DNA of 64,000 bases, from contig NZ_CP068595.1 of assembly GCF_016772475.1 (NCBI RefSeq), forward strand, positions 2,976,001 through 3,040,000, given 5' to 3'. Position numbers and translations under genes: made by a program. Source of the DNA: Paenibacillus sonchi. GTDB taxonomy: Bacteria > Bacillota > Bacilli > Paenibacillales > Paenibacillaceae. Position 1 is the stretch's first letter. Each line of letters opens with the position of its first letter. The notes beneath the pieces are model-generated. The model worked only from the letters and a program-made list of their open reading frames with translations. It was not told the DNA's origin and made no database searches. Below are positions 27,109 to 35,320 of the stretch, piece by piece.

Positions 27109-27969
27109 ATGGAGAAAGAGAAAAATAATAAAATATTGGGGCTCATTTCGCTAATTTCAACTGGAGCAGTTGATTTTGTCAGAAATGCTTTTGACGAACA
27201 GAGGGTAACGGTTGTGTACTATGAAGAATCCGGGGATAATCAGGGCGTGTTCTGTTTGGCAGAGGATGACGATTGCGCCATCACTTACGCTGTTTTTACT
27301 CAAACGCACCGGATCGAATTATTGTTAAAAGTGATAGAAAATAGTATTAAGCCCTACCTGAAAGCGGATGAGTGCAGAGAATTGTGCTGTAATGTATACG
27401 GTAGAAATAGAGGGATTATTGAATTTATAAGATCGCTTGGTTTTGCCTCAGATATGGAAGGGTATCAGCTCAGGTATGACTGTGGCTCGCAGATTTCCTT
27501 GGACGAACAGTCTGAATTATGGGAACGGGAGTTCAAGCCGGATATGCTGGAGTCGTTCATTGATTTATTTGAGGGAGCTTATTATTCATTAAATCAAGAC
27601 AATGGCTGGGAAGTAGATCAATACCGGAACAATCCGGATACCTTTTTGAGGGCACTTACCGGATATGAGTCAGCTGCAGGGGTGCAATCATTTTGGTTGC
27701 AGAATCAATTAGTGGGTGCATGTATTTCAGAAGGACAATTTATCCGCGATGTCGTTGTAGCCCCACAATACCAAAATTGCGGGTATGGGCGAACCATTTT
27801 GCAGAGTTGTGTTAAACGCATGAGCGGCTTGTATCCCAAGGGGTATATCTATCTTCGGGTGGCTGCAAGCAACACAGGGGCCAAACGGTTCTACGAAAGA
27901 AATCATTTCGTTGAGTGCGGTTTTTTTGCTGAGCATACCTACCCCCGTCGGACTGATAAAGCGTTTTGA
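27109..27969 (+). CDS. GNAT-family N-acetyltransferase
   Basis: AAGGAGG five bases before the ATG at 27109 decides the start over an ATG at 27094. The 286-residue protein has a poorly conserved N-terminal half and a C-terminal GNAT domain: strand beta4 with IRDVVVAPQYQNCGYGRTIL contains the acetyl-CoA pyrophosphate loop (QNCGYG in place of QxxGxG/A), followed by NTGAKRFYERNHF. The N-terminal half may be a degenerate second GNAT domain. Substrate unknown. A second GNAT gene follows after 34 bp. Confidence 0.8.
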   Translation: MEKEKNNKILGLISLISTGAVDFVRNAFDEQRVTVVYYEESGDNQGVFCLAEDDDCAITYAVFTQTHRIELLLKVIENSIKPYLKADECRELCCNVYGRNRGIIEFIRSLGFASDMEGYQLRYDCGSQISLDEQSELWEREFKPDMLESFIDLFEGAYYSLNQDNGWEVDQYRNNPDTFLRALTGYESAAGVQSFWLQNQLVGACISEGQFIRDVVVAPQYQNCGYGRTILQSCVKRMSGLYPKGYIYLRVAASNTGAKRFYERNHFVECGFFAEHTYPRRTDKAF

Positions 27970-28003
27970 ACCAATTCATCAAGACAGCGAAGGAGAGACG
28001 CCT

Positions 28004-28498
28004 ATGATTCGATTGTGTGAGAAGAAGGACGAGGAAAACATGTACCGGATTATCAACGATGCTGCCAAGGCATACCAGGGCGTCATTCCGGCGGACCGGT
28101 ATCATGAGCCGTACATGAGCAGAGATGAACTTGTTCACGAAATTCAGAATGGGGTCGTCTTTTGGGGATTCGAAGACAATGGGGAGCTGTGTGGTGTGAT
28201 GGGGATTCAGGATAAAGGCGAGGTGTCTCTAATCAGACATGCCTATGTCCGGACGGCTCAGCGCCAAGGCGGGATTGGAAGCAAGCTGCTAAAGCACCTC
28301 ATAGAACGTACAAGCAAGCCGATCCTGATCGGCACATGGGAAGCGGCAGATTGGGCAATTTCGTTTTACATCAAAAATGGCTTCAAGCTGGTACCCGCCG
28401 GCGAGAAACGAAACCTGCTCAGCAAATACTGGAACATCCCGGAGCGGCAGATCGAAACATCGGTAGTTCTTAGTAACCTGGGCGGGCCGGGTAGATGA
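28004..28498 (+). CDS. GNAT-family N-acetyltransferase
   Basis: The ATG at 28004 follows AAGGAGAG. The 164-residue protein is a single GNAT domain, with acetyl-CoA loop RQGGIGSKLLKHL and the WAISFYIKNGFKL segment near the end. Its start (IRLCEKKDEENMYRIINDAAKAYQGVIP, given here as IINDAAKAYQGVIP) resembles a common Bacillota acetyltransferase of unknown substrate. Probably co-transcribed with the preceding acetyltransferase. Confidence 0.83.
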   Translation: MIRLCEKKDEENMYRIINDAAKAYQGVIPADRYHEPYMSRDELVHEIQNGVVFWGFEDNGELCGVMGIQDKGEVSLIRHAYVRTAQRQGGIGSKLLKHLIERTSKPILIGTWEAADWAISFYIKNGFKLVPAGEKRNLLSKYWNIPERQIETSVVLSNLGGPGR

Positions 28499-28534
28499 TA
28501 TGAGCAAGTGTAACTGAACCTTAGATTGGATGTA

Positions 28535-28569
28535 CAAAAGAGAGGGTGTCCCAAATGGGATGCCCTCTT
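28535..28569. terminator. Shared terminator of GNAT and MFS genes
   Basis: Arms GAGGGTGTCCC and GGGATGCCCTC form the stem; CTTTTGT follows on the minus strand. It lies between two converging genes. Confidence 0.7.
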
Positions 28570-28585
28570 GCCGTGAGTGTAGAAA

Positions 28586-29776
28586 TTATCTGGAATCCTT
28601 GCGGATTCTGGAAGAACATAGTGCAAAAACAAGCGCCAGGGCACTGACGAGCGTGCCCAGCAAGCATACCCCATTCCATCCTGCGTAACCGTAGATCCGG
28701 GTGGAGGCGATGGAGCCGGCGGCGCTGCCCAGAGAATAGAAAATCATATAACCGGCAGTAAGTCTGCTGCGTGCTTCGGGCCGCACCTTGAAGATCAGGC
28801 TCTGGTTGGTGACATGTACGGCTTGTACCGCCAGATCCAGAACGATAATACCTATGGCTAAAACAAAAAGCGAATGCTCTGCGCGGCTGATCGGCAGCCA
28901 GGACAACAGCAGGAGACTTAGGGCGATGACGGTGGTGTGCTGGCCGAAGCCCCGGTCTGCAAGCCTCCCTGCCTTGGCTGCACCTAAGGCTCCTGCGGCC
29001 CCGGCCAGGCCGAACGCTCCGATAGCGGTATGCGAAAGTGAATAAGGCGGTGCACTGAGGGGCAGCACCAGCGGGGTCCATAATATGCTGAAAGCGGTAA
29101 AAATTAAGAAAGCGAGTACGGCGCGCACCCGCAATATTCGTTCATGGGCGAACAACAGGAACACGGAATGAATCAGATTCAGGTAAGACAAGGATTTCTT
29201 GGCGGTCTCTACAGAAGGAAGTACTTTGTACAAGGCAGCGGCCATAAGCAGTGTCATTCCCGCAGATGCCAGGTACACTGACCGCCAACCCGCCACATCC
29301 GTCAATAAACCCGCAAAAGTCCGCGCAAGCAGAATCCCTATCACGATTCCGCTGGTCACCAGACCAACTACCCGCCCCCGCTCGGCAGGAGAGGCGAGAC
29401 TCGCCGCGAACGCTACGAGTGTCTGTGCAGCAACAGCGAGTAATCCTACCCCAGCTATGCCTATGGACAGCATAATTCCGCTTGAGGAAGTTCCAACTAT
29501 TAAAAGAGCCAAGACGGATAACAGCATCTGTCCGGTGATTAAGCGGCGCCGATTCAGCAAATCGCCAAGCGGAACCAGCAGCAGCAGTCCTGCCGCATAA
29601 CAGACTTGAGTAAGCGTGATGATAATGCCGACTGCAGAATGCCGGATACCGAACTCCGCGGCGATGGCATCCAGTAAAGGCTGCGCGAAATAGATGCTGG
29701 CGACGGAAAGCCCGCTGGCGGCTGCAAACAAGAGGGCAGTCTTTTGCGAGATTGAAGGGATCAATTGCTGGTTCAA
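28586..29776 (-). CDS. MFS efflux transporter (12 TM)
   Basis: The product has 12 predicted membrane segments and the major facilitator motif A between TM2 and TM3 (GDLLNRRRL). It belongs to the drug/sugar efflux branch related to YgaY/YnfM-type transporters. The gene is divergent from a tetR gene, the usual arrangement for inducible export pumps. The first possible start, TTG at 29776, directly abuts the AGGAG, and a second TTG at 29764 is 12 bases away, so the exact start is uncertain. The exported compound is unknown. Confidence 0.85.
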   Translation of the reverse strand: MNQQLIPSISQKTALLFAAASGLSVASIYFAQPLLDAIAAEFGIRHSAVGIIITLTQVCYAAGLLLLVPLGDLLNRRRLITGQMLLSVLALLIVGTSSSGIMLSIGIAGVGLLAVAAQTLVAFAASLASPAERGRVVGLVTSGIVIGILLARTFAGLLTDVAGWRSVYLASAGMTLLMAAALYKVLPSVETAKKSLSYLNLIHSVFLLFAHERILRVRAVLAFLIFTAFSILWTPLVLPLSAPPYSLSHTAIGAFGLAGAAGALGAAKAGRLADRGFGQHTTVIALSLLLLSWLPISRAEHSLFVLAIGIIVLDLAVQAVHVTNQSLIFKVRPEARSRLTAGYMIFYSLGSAAGSIASTRIYGYAGWNGVCLLGTLVSALALVFALCSSRIRKDSR

Positions 29777-29802
29777 CTCCTAAAAAGTATTGTGAAATCA
29801 TA

Positions 29803-29820
29803 ACATACTGTTCGGTATAT
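29803..29820. promoter_or_regulatory. Candidate TetR operator 1
   Basis: ACATACTGTTCGGTATAT is an imperfect palindrome just upstream of the MFS gene and resembles the second site at 29935. Both share ACATAC and a downstream ATATGT/GTATAT half. Confidence 0.45.
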
Positions 29821-29901
29821 AAAGATTCCCGATTAATATAACCTTGAGAAATAAAAAATGTCAATATCCATCCATAAATATAAGGGGAATAGGTATAACG
29901 A

Positions 29902-29952
29902 TTGACAGCCCACACTTAAATAATTAGAATAATAACATACCAATCGATATGT
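29902..29952 (+). promoter_or_regulatory. tetR promoter with candidate operator 2
   Basis: TTGACA (29902-29907) and TAGAAT (29925-29930) are 17 bases apart. The imperfect palindrome ACATACCAATCGATATGT (29935-29952) covers the expected transcription start, so the TetR protein probably represses its own gene. Confidence 0.6.
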
Positions 29953-29966
29953 AAAGGGGTGAAGTT

Positions 29967-30557
29967 ATGGTACGGCCACGTGAGTTCGACGAAGAGAAGG
30001 CGCTGCATGCTGCCATGCAGATCTTTTGGGAAAAAGGCTATGAAGCAACATCGCTAAGCGACCTTACTGCGACAATGGGCATTCAGCGGCCAAGCATCTA
30101 TTCAGCTTTCGGGGACAAGAAGGGTTTATTTGAAGCTGCCTTGCGGATGTATACCAAATCCCATGCGGCCAGTGTGCGGGCCAGCCTTCACAAGAAAGCT
30201 TCTGTGAAGGCAGCCTTCCGCGCTTTTTTTGAACATTTGGTGGAGGAAGAGTACAGGGAAGAAGGTTCGAATAAAGGCTGCTTCTGCATCAACACCATGG
30301 TGGAGCTATCACCGCATGATGCGAAGTTTGAGATACTGACCAGAGAACACCAGATGTATCTTGCCGTGATTTTTCAGGAAACGCTTGAACGGGGGATGCA
30401 GTCAGGGGAGCTTGATTCCGGTATGGATGCCAAAGGGCTGGCCCAGTCGCTGGTCATTGCACTGATTGGGCTTACTGTAATGATGAAATGCCGTCCCGAG
30501 CGGAATTTTATGGATCAGGCTGTACATTCGATGCTTAGCAGTAACGGCTTATATTAA
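29967..30557 (+). CDS. TetR-family transcriptional regulator
   Basis: The 196-residue repressor has the TetR helix-turn-helix (SLSDLTATMGIQRPSIYSAFG, seen as LTATMGIQRPSIYSAFG) followed by an all-helical ligand domain of the TetR_C/AcrR-like type. The ATG has AAAGGGG upstream. It is divergent from the MFS transporter with two similar palindromes in between, so it should repress both genes until a ligand binds. Confidence 0.9.
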   Translation: MVRPREFDEEKALHAAMQIFWEKGYEATSLSDLTATMGIQRPSIYSAFGDKKGLFEAALRMYTKSHAASVRASLHKKASVKAAFRAFFEHLVEEEYREEGSNKGCFCINTMVELSPHDAKFEILTREHQMYLAVIFQETLERGMQSGELDSGMDAKGLAQSLVIALIGLTVMMKCRPERNFMDQAVHSMLSSNGLY

Positions 30558-30569
30558 GTGTGTAAAAGC

Positions 30570-30603
30570 AAGAGGGTGTCCCTACAGACCGGGACACCCT
30601 CTT
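30570..30603. terminator. Shared terminator of tetR and rlmA
   Basis: Arms AAGAGGGTGTCCC and GGGACACCCTCTT are perfectly complementary. It closely resembles the stem at 28535-28569 on the other side of the tetR/MFS pair. Confidence 0.8.
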
Positions 30604-30612
30604 GGTGTTAGG

Positions 30613-31509
30613 TTATGAAGGCAACTTCCTGCCCTCCAATACACTCAGATCCACCGAAATCTCCAGTTCATTCAGTTGGAGCACGGTCTGAAGCTTGTTT
30701 TGGTCCGCAGCCCAGGACAAGGGAGTCATACGTACCAGCTGCTGAAGGAGAGGTGGCTGTAGGCTGACCTTGTACTGAAAGTGCCGGGCCTCGGTGATTT
30801 CAAAAGTCTCACTAAAGCGTTCACGGATTTCACTGTCCGCGTTCGGTTGTCTGCTTGAGCGTCCATAGAGCAGTCCGCGTAGCTCCTGAAGATAGTTTTG
30901 TCCGGGAATGACTTTGATGACTCTCCCGTCAGCAGTAAGCAGCCGCTGAAATTCCGCATAATTGGAAGGGGCCAGGATGCTGAGAATCGTATGAAACTGC
31001 CCGCTGCCAAAGGGTGAATGAGCAAGGTCGCCTACACACCAGATGGTGCTTGTGTTATTGTTCTTGGCAGCGAGCGCGATGCCTTCCTTTGAGATATCGA
31101 GTCCCACTCCAAGCAGTGACTGGTGCGGGCCGGCCGCCGCGAGTTCCTGAATGGCAGCGAGATGCGAGCCTTCCCCGCAGCCGGCGTCGAGAATCCGGTG
31201 TGGACCGTTACCGGCAAGCTTCCGGCCCGCAATCAGCCCGGAAATATAGGTGTCAACGGGTTCAAAAAACCCGCTGTTTACGATTGCTTTTCTGGAGGCA
31301 AACAGCTCTTTGCCGTATTTTCCTCCCGCCGGGCGGGAGAGCAGATTGATATATCCGTCCCTGGCCAGGTCAAAGCAGTGATGATTGCTGCAGATCAGGC
31401 TTTTACACTCGGTCAGGCTCATGGGACTTGCGCACAGCGGACAGCAGAACAGTCCCGGATTAGCAGCCATAAGCCCGGCCAGAATCATTTTTTTCGTTGT
31501 TGCGGACAT
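30613..31509 (-). CDS. rlmA: 23S rRNA (guanine-N1)-methyltransferase RlmA
   Basis: The N-terminus has the RlmA zinc finger (FCCPLCASPM and CSNHHCFD), followed by DLARDGYINLL and a SAM-binding Rossmann fold with the ILDAGCGEGSHL glycine motif and a LAPSNYAEF segment typical of the family. RlmA methylates G745 (or G748 in Gram-positive TlrB-type enzymes) of 23S rRNA in the peptide exit tunnel; the latter group affects macrolide sensitivity. I choose the ATG at 31509 after GGGGTG. A terminator-like hairpin lies in its leader. Confidence 0.88.
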   Translation of the reverse strand: MSATTKKMILAGLMAANPGLFCCPLCASPMSLTECKSLICSNHHCFDLARDGYINLLSRPAGGKYGKELFASRKAIVNSGFFEPVDTYISGLIAGRKLAGNGPHRILDAGCGEGSHLAAIQELAAAGPHQSLLGVGLDISKEGIALAAKNNNTSTIWCVGDLAHSPFGSGQFHTILSILAPSNYAEFQRLLTADGRVIKVIPGQNYLQELRGLLYGRSSRQPNADSEIRERFSETFEITEARHFQYKVSLQPPLLQQLVRMTPLSWAADQNKLQTVLQLNELEISVDLSVLEGRKLPS

Positions 31510-31549
31510 GTGAAAACACCCCATTCATTCGTTATGGTTGAATGAAAAA

Positions 31550-31602
31550 GGCACAAACAAATAAACCCGGGTCCTTGTCTTTTCAAAAAAAGACCGGGTT
31601 CA
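31550..31602 (-). promoter_or_regulatory. Candidate transcription attenuator in rlmA leader
   Basis: On the minus strand the arms AACCCGGTC and GACCCGGGTT form a stem with one bulge, followed by a U-rich tail. A competing inner pairing GTCTTTT/AAAAGAC is possible. No minus-strand gene ends upstream, so the hairpin sits inside the leader of rlmA. A very short frame (ATG-AGA-GGC to TGA) ends at its 5' base but has no RBS. Confidence 0.4.
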
Positions 31603-31795
31603 ATGTAATGTGCCTCTCATTAACGTAAACGAATGAATTTTATGATCATGGCCGCCTGCTCCAATTCGAAAAGTATGGGGAGATCCCTTTTCCAATATAG
31701 CATTATTGGCCGCCGGGTCAAAGAGGCAGGAGAATATTCCCTTGTGGCGAATCCTATTTAGATGATGTTCAAGTTTGAGGAAAAGAGGTTTTGTC

Positions 31796-32938
31796 ATGTC
31801 CCGAACCTTTCAGGTGATGCTGAAAAAGGTAGTCGATGACTCCTACGCGATTGAGATTGGGGAGCTGCTGTTCGATTCGCTGATTGCGGATTTGCAGCAA
31901 GGATTGGTGCCGAATGTGAGCAAATACGCCATTATTACAGATTCTACGGTAGAGCCGCTCTATGGCCGGCCTTTGCTTGAACGGCTGCGGCAAAATGGCT
32001 TTGCGGCTGAATTGTTTTCTTTTCCGGCAGGGGAAGCGTCCAAAACCCGGGAAACGAAGGCGCTGCTGGAGGATCAACTGCTAAGCCGCGCTTACGGGCG
32101 GGACTCCTGCATTATCGCTGTAGGCGGCGGGGCGGTGACTGATCTGGCCGGATTTCTGGCCGGAACCTTTGGCCGCGGAGTGCCAAGCCTGAATTATGCG
32201 ACAACGCTGCTGGCCGCAGCGGACGCATCGGTCGGCGGCAAAACCGGTGTAAATACGCCGGTGGCCACAAATCTGATCGGCCTCTTCCACCAGCCGCGTA
32301 AGGTGTACATAGATTTGGCCGCTTGGCGCACCCTTCCCGCACGTGAGTTCAGAAGCGGGCTGGCCGAAACCATCAGGCATGCGTGCCTGGGGGATGCGGA
32401 TTTTTTCAGCTATCTGGAAGAGAATATGGGCAAGGTCATTTCAGATCGCGGGCAGCTCGTGCTTGATGCCGGGGTCTGTGAGCATATTGCGCTGGCCAAC
32501 TGCCGGATCAAATACGAAGTCGTAGAGCAGGATGAGCGTGAGAGCAATTTGCGGCAGATTCTGAATCTGGGCCACACCGCCGGACGGGCGATTGAGGCGC
32601 TAAGCGGCTATACCCTGCTGCATGGAGAAGCGGTTGCGATCGGGCTGGTTGTTCAGGCTAAGCTGGGAGTGAAGCGCGGATACATGACTGAAGATCAGGC
32701 GGAGCGGTTAATTGCGCTGCTGAAGAAGGCGGGATTGCCGACGGAAATGCCGGCTTCCATCCCGAACAGACAGCTGGTGGATAAGATGTATACCGATAAA
32801 AAAGTACGCAGCGGCCGCATCCGTTTTGTGTTCCAGGACGGGATCGGCGCGATGAAGCGTTTTGCGGATGGCTCCTATTCCATCCCGGTCGAAGAAGCCG
32901 ACATCCTGGCTGCGCTGGAAGAGATGCCGCGCGTGTAG
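31796..32938 (+). CDS. 3-dehydroquinate synthase-like sugar phosphate cyclase, altered active site
   Basis: The 380-residue protein has the AroB fold throughout: NAD-binding VGGGAVTDLAGF, DASVGGKTGVN, metal ligands Glu in SGLAET, His in LNLGHT and His in LHGEAVAIG, and the late DKKVRSG. Three motifs differ from AroB: the Lys of PLGKN is Thr (PVATN), the Lys of AEVIK is Arg (AETIR), and the second His of GHTFGH is Arg (GHTAGR). It could be a weak or specialised dehydroquinate synthase or another member of the sugar phosphate cyclase family. It stands alone, not in an aro operon. The ATG at 31796 is eight bases after AAGAGG. Confidence 0.8.
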   Translation: MSRTFQVMLKKVVDDSYAIEIGELLFDSLIADLQQGLVPNVSKYAIITDSTVEPLYGRPLLERLRQNGFAAELFSFPAGEASKTRETKALLEDQLLSRAYGRDSCIIAVGGGAVTDLAGFLAGTFGRGVPSLNYATTLLAAADASVGGKTGVNTPVATNLIGLFHQPRKVYIDLAAWRTLPAREFRSGLAETIRHACLGDADFFSYLEENMGKVISDRGQLVLDAGVCEHIALANCRIKYEVVEQDERESNLRQILNLGHTAGRAIEALSGYTLLHGEAVAIGLVVQAKLGVKRGYMTEDQAERLIALLKKAGLPTEMPASIPNRQLVDKMYTDKKVRSGRIRFVFQDGIGAMKRFADGSYSIPVEEADILAALEEMPRV

Positions 32939-33018
32939 GATTTCTTGTGGCATTAGTAGAAATCAGCCGAATTCGATCACCTTTTCCAATTAACGCTGGC
33001 GAAGAAGCGGGTTGACAG

Positions 33019-33154
33019 TATTAGGTGGATAAAGGGAACTTATTTCTCTCAGAAATCAATAATTATGAGATTTAGGTGGAGAAAGTAAACTAAATTGGAC
33101 TATATTACCTAACTAGAGGTGAAATGAGCTAAATTAGTTGCCCTTTTTCCACTT
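33019..33154. repeat. Dispersed intergenic repeat, copy 2 of 3
   Basis: This copy is shorter, with two forward words (TAGGTGGATAAAGGGAACTT and AGGTGGAGAAAGTAAACT, partly diverged) and one inverted end (CCCTTTTTCCACTT). The order and spacing match copies at 4554 and 40884. Confidence 0.65.
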
Positions 33155-33198
33155 GGAATTGCTGAAGAAGGGCATATAAAGGGTACCCCTAACGTGTT

Positions 33199-33385
33199 AA
33201 CCCTCGAACATCCTGCACGGAATACAACAAAATGTGTCTTAAGCAGACCGAATGGATGAACATCCTGTACGTTATACAACAATCTGTGCCCTAAGCATGC
33301 GCAATGGACGAAAATCTTGCGAATCGTACAACAATGTGAGCCAGGCTTCACCCAATGGACGAAAATCCTGCATGTTATACAACAA
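33199..33385. repeat. Four-copy degenerate tandem array, 51-52 bp period
   Basis: Units begin near 33199, 33251, 33303 and 33354. Each contains a word like AATGGACGAAAATCCTGC and ends with a GTTATACAACAA-type segment. Divergence between units is greater than in the hairpin arrays. No RBS-linked coding frame is present. The rest of 32939-33463 is gene-free. Confidence 0.75.
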
Positions 33386-33463
33386 ATGCGGACTTCCGCC
33401 GAAACAACAGCCGTTTGCGGAGGGCCCTCCCAGAGGTTAACGTGGATTCTGCTCAAAACAACA

Positions 33464-33512
33464 AGGGCTGACCCAAGCAGCCACTTTATGGCTTTTGGGT
33501 CAGCCTCTTTTT
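33464..33512. terminator. Terminator after binding-protein gene
   Basis: Arms GGCTGACCCAA and TTGGGTCAGCC are perfectly complementary with an inner AGCCA/TGGCT stem; TTTTT follows on the plus strand and TTGTTGTTTTG on the minus strand where the gene ends. Confidence 0.7.
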
Positions 33513-33534
33513 ATACTTATTGCGGGAATTCTGC

Positions 33535-35223
33535 TTACTTGGCTGATACGGACTTGTACCAGTCGTTGACTTCCTTCGTGATTTGGTCGCCGCCGTTAGC
33601 TTTCCAGTTGGTGACGAATTCGTCAAAGGCATCGACCGGCAATTTGCCGTAGATGATTTTGTTGAAGGTTTCCATCTCGGACTGGCGCAGCAGGTTCCAC
33701 TTGGAGACCATCGTTGGTGTGGCTGCACCGGTGAAATAGTTCTGCTTGCGGATATTTTGCTGCGACATTACGATCTTGGCGGCCGCCCAGTTCTCCGGCT
33801 TGCGGAACTCAGCCATTTGTTTTTCATAAGGCGTTACCGGTTTTTCACCGTTTGCAAGCTTGACGAGGGTCTTCATATACAGATCAGGAATACGGGCCGG
33901 GCCGGTCAGGAACGGGAATTCATTGGAGAAGTCCTTGATCTTTTCTTTGTCGCTGGTTGGCTGGCCGTCAATGATATCCCAATCGTAGCCTTTGGCAAAG
34001 CCATATTCATACGGGCTGCCTGCGGTCGGATTAGCCATGTTGTCGAGCAAATAATTGTAGTACAGGAAGATAGCTTCCGGATGCTTGGCATCCTTATTGA
34101 TCATAATGCTGGCATTCACACCGGAATTTTGCCATTTGGTGCCGATCAGGCCGTCCGGTCCTGCAGGAATAGGGTAGGCCTTGTACTTGGAGCCTTTTAC
34201 ATTCTTGAGCAGATCGGGAGCAGGCCAGTCCGGTACCCAGTTGGCCCCTGGCAGAATGCCTGCGGTGCCTTTGGTCCAGCTTTCGGCTGATTTCCCTTCA
34301 TCCCAGAGTGCGGAGTCAGCATGAATATAACCTTTATCCATCCATTCCTTCAGCTTCGCCAGGGCTTGCTTCGCACCCGGATTCACGGAACCATACTCCA
34401 GATTGCCGTTCGCATCCTTGTTCCATTGCTCCTCGATGGTGCCGTAAGCGCCAAACAGCCAGTCCAGCGAGCCCATCCAAGTATTAGTTTTGTTTTTTAG
34501 TGAAATCGCGAGCGGATACACATCTTTGGGAGCCAGACCATCAGGATTCTGATTCTTGAATTTGTCCATAATATTTTCCAGGTCGGCGATGGTCTTGGGC
34601 GCTTCAAGCTTCAGCTTCTCCATCCAATCCTCGCGGAGCCACAGCAGCGTATCGTCATTGTCGGTGTATTCCAGGATCGGCATATTATATTTTTTGCCGT
34701 CTCTCATGAACGGGTACCAGAGCTCGGGATGTGCCGCCGCATGGTCCTTCAGGATTTTGTTGGCGTACTTGTCAAACAGCTCATCAATCGCAATGAACTG
34801 GCCGGAATCAATCAATTGGTTGGTTAATACCGCATTGGTCGGTACCGATACGAAATCAGGCAGCTTCTCGCCGGAGGAGATGGCAAGCTGAAGCTTTTGT
34901 CTATATTGGTCGTCATTGGCGGGGTACCAGGTATCTTTATGTTTGATCCCCAGCGTCTCCAGCATCCAGCGGTCATGTACATTGTTTTCCTTCGTGTCGC
35001 CGTGCACGTATTTCTTCGGCATTAATACGGAGCTGATCTCAATCGGCGGATCGTATTTGCCTTTGGCGAAGGCCGCATCGGCTTCAGACGTGCTGGCACT
35101 GCTATTGGAAGCGGCATTGCCTTTTGGTGCATTCCCATTCGATGTTCCGCTGCAGGCTGTAAGTGTGACGAGAGCCGTAATCATGAGGAACGAGCCTAAT
35201 TTGTTGAGCTTAACCATCATCAT
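33535..35223 (-). CDS. Extracellular sugar-binding lipoprotein (LipO/YtcQ type)
   Basis: The 562-residue lipoprotein has lipobox LTAC with Cys24, a Ser/Asn-rich linker, and a two-lobed CUT1 solute-binding fold of the large LipO/YtcQ class, with conserved segments such as WMETLGI-like WMLETLGIK, YNMPILEYTDNDDTLLWLRED (seen as DTLLWLRED) and VNDWYKS. It would bind a poly- or oligosaccharide outside the cell for the permeases encoded at 38.9-40.7 kb. Start codons ATG ATG ATG follow GGGGGAA; any of the first three is possible. As is usual for this transporter class, no ATPase gene is nearby; a shared MsmX-type ATPase is expected. Confidence 0.9.
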   Translation of the reverse strand: MMMVKLNKLGSFLMITALVTLTACSGTSNGNAPKGNAASNSSASTSEADAAFAKGKYDPPIEISSVLMPKKYVHGDTKENNVHDRWMLETLGIKHKDTWYPANDDQYRQKLQLAISSGEKLPDFVSVPTNAVLTNQLIDSGQFIAIDELFDKYANKILKDHAAAHPELWYPFMRDGKKYNMPILEYTDNDDTLLWLREDWMEKLKLEAPKTIADLENIMDKFKNQNPDGLAPKDVYPLAISLKNKTNTWMGSLDWLFGAYGTIEEQWNKDANGNLEYGSVNPGAKQALAKLKEWMDKGYIHADSALWDEGKSAESWTKGTAGILPGANWVPDWPAPDLLKNVKGSKYKAYPIPAGPDGLIGTKWQNSGVNASIMINKDAKHPEAIFLYYNYLLDNMANPTAGSPYEYGFAKGYDWDIIDGQPTSDKEKIKDFSNEFPFLTGPARIPDLYMKTLVKLANGEKPVTPYEKQMAEFRKPENWAAAKIVMSQQNIRKQNYFTGAATPTMVSKWNLLRQSEMETFNKIIYGKLPVDAFDEFVTNWKANGGDQITKEVNDWYKSVSAK

Positions 35224-35236
35224 TTCCCCCTACTGT

Positions 35237-35265
35237 GTATAATCCTTACATGTGTACTGTACCAA
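35237..35265 (-). promoter_or_regulatory. Promoter of binding-protein gene
   Basis: On the minus strand TTGGTA (35265-35260) and TTATAC (35242-35237) are 17 bases apart, about 14 bp before the RBS region. This lets the binding protein be made separately from the regulator upstream. Confidence 0.5.
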
Positions 35266-35320
35266 CTGCGAGGGGAGCGTATCTATATGAGTTTCTTAGT
35301 TTCGATAGGACTCTATTATG

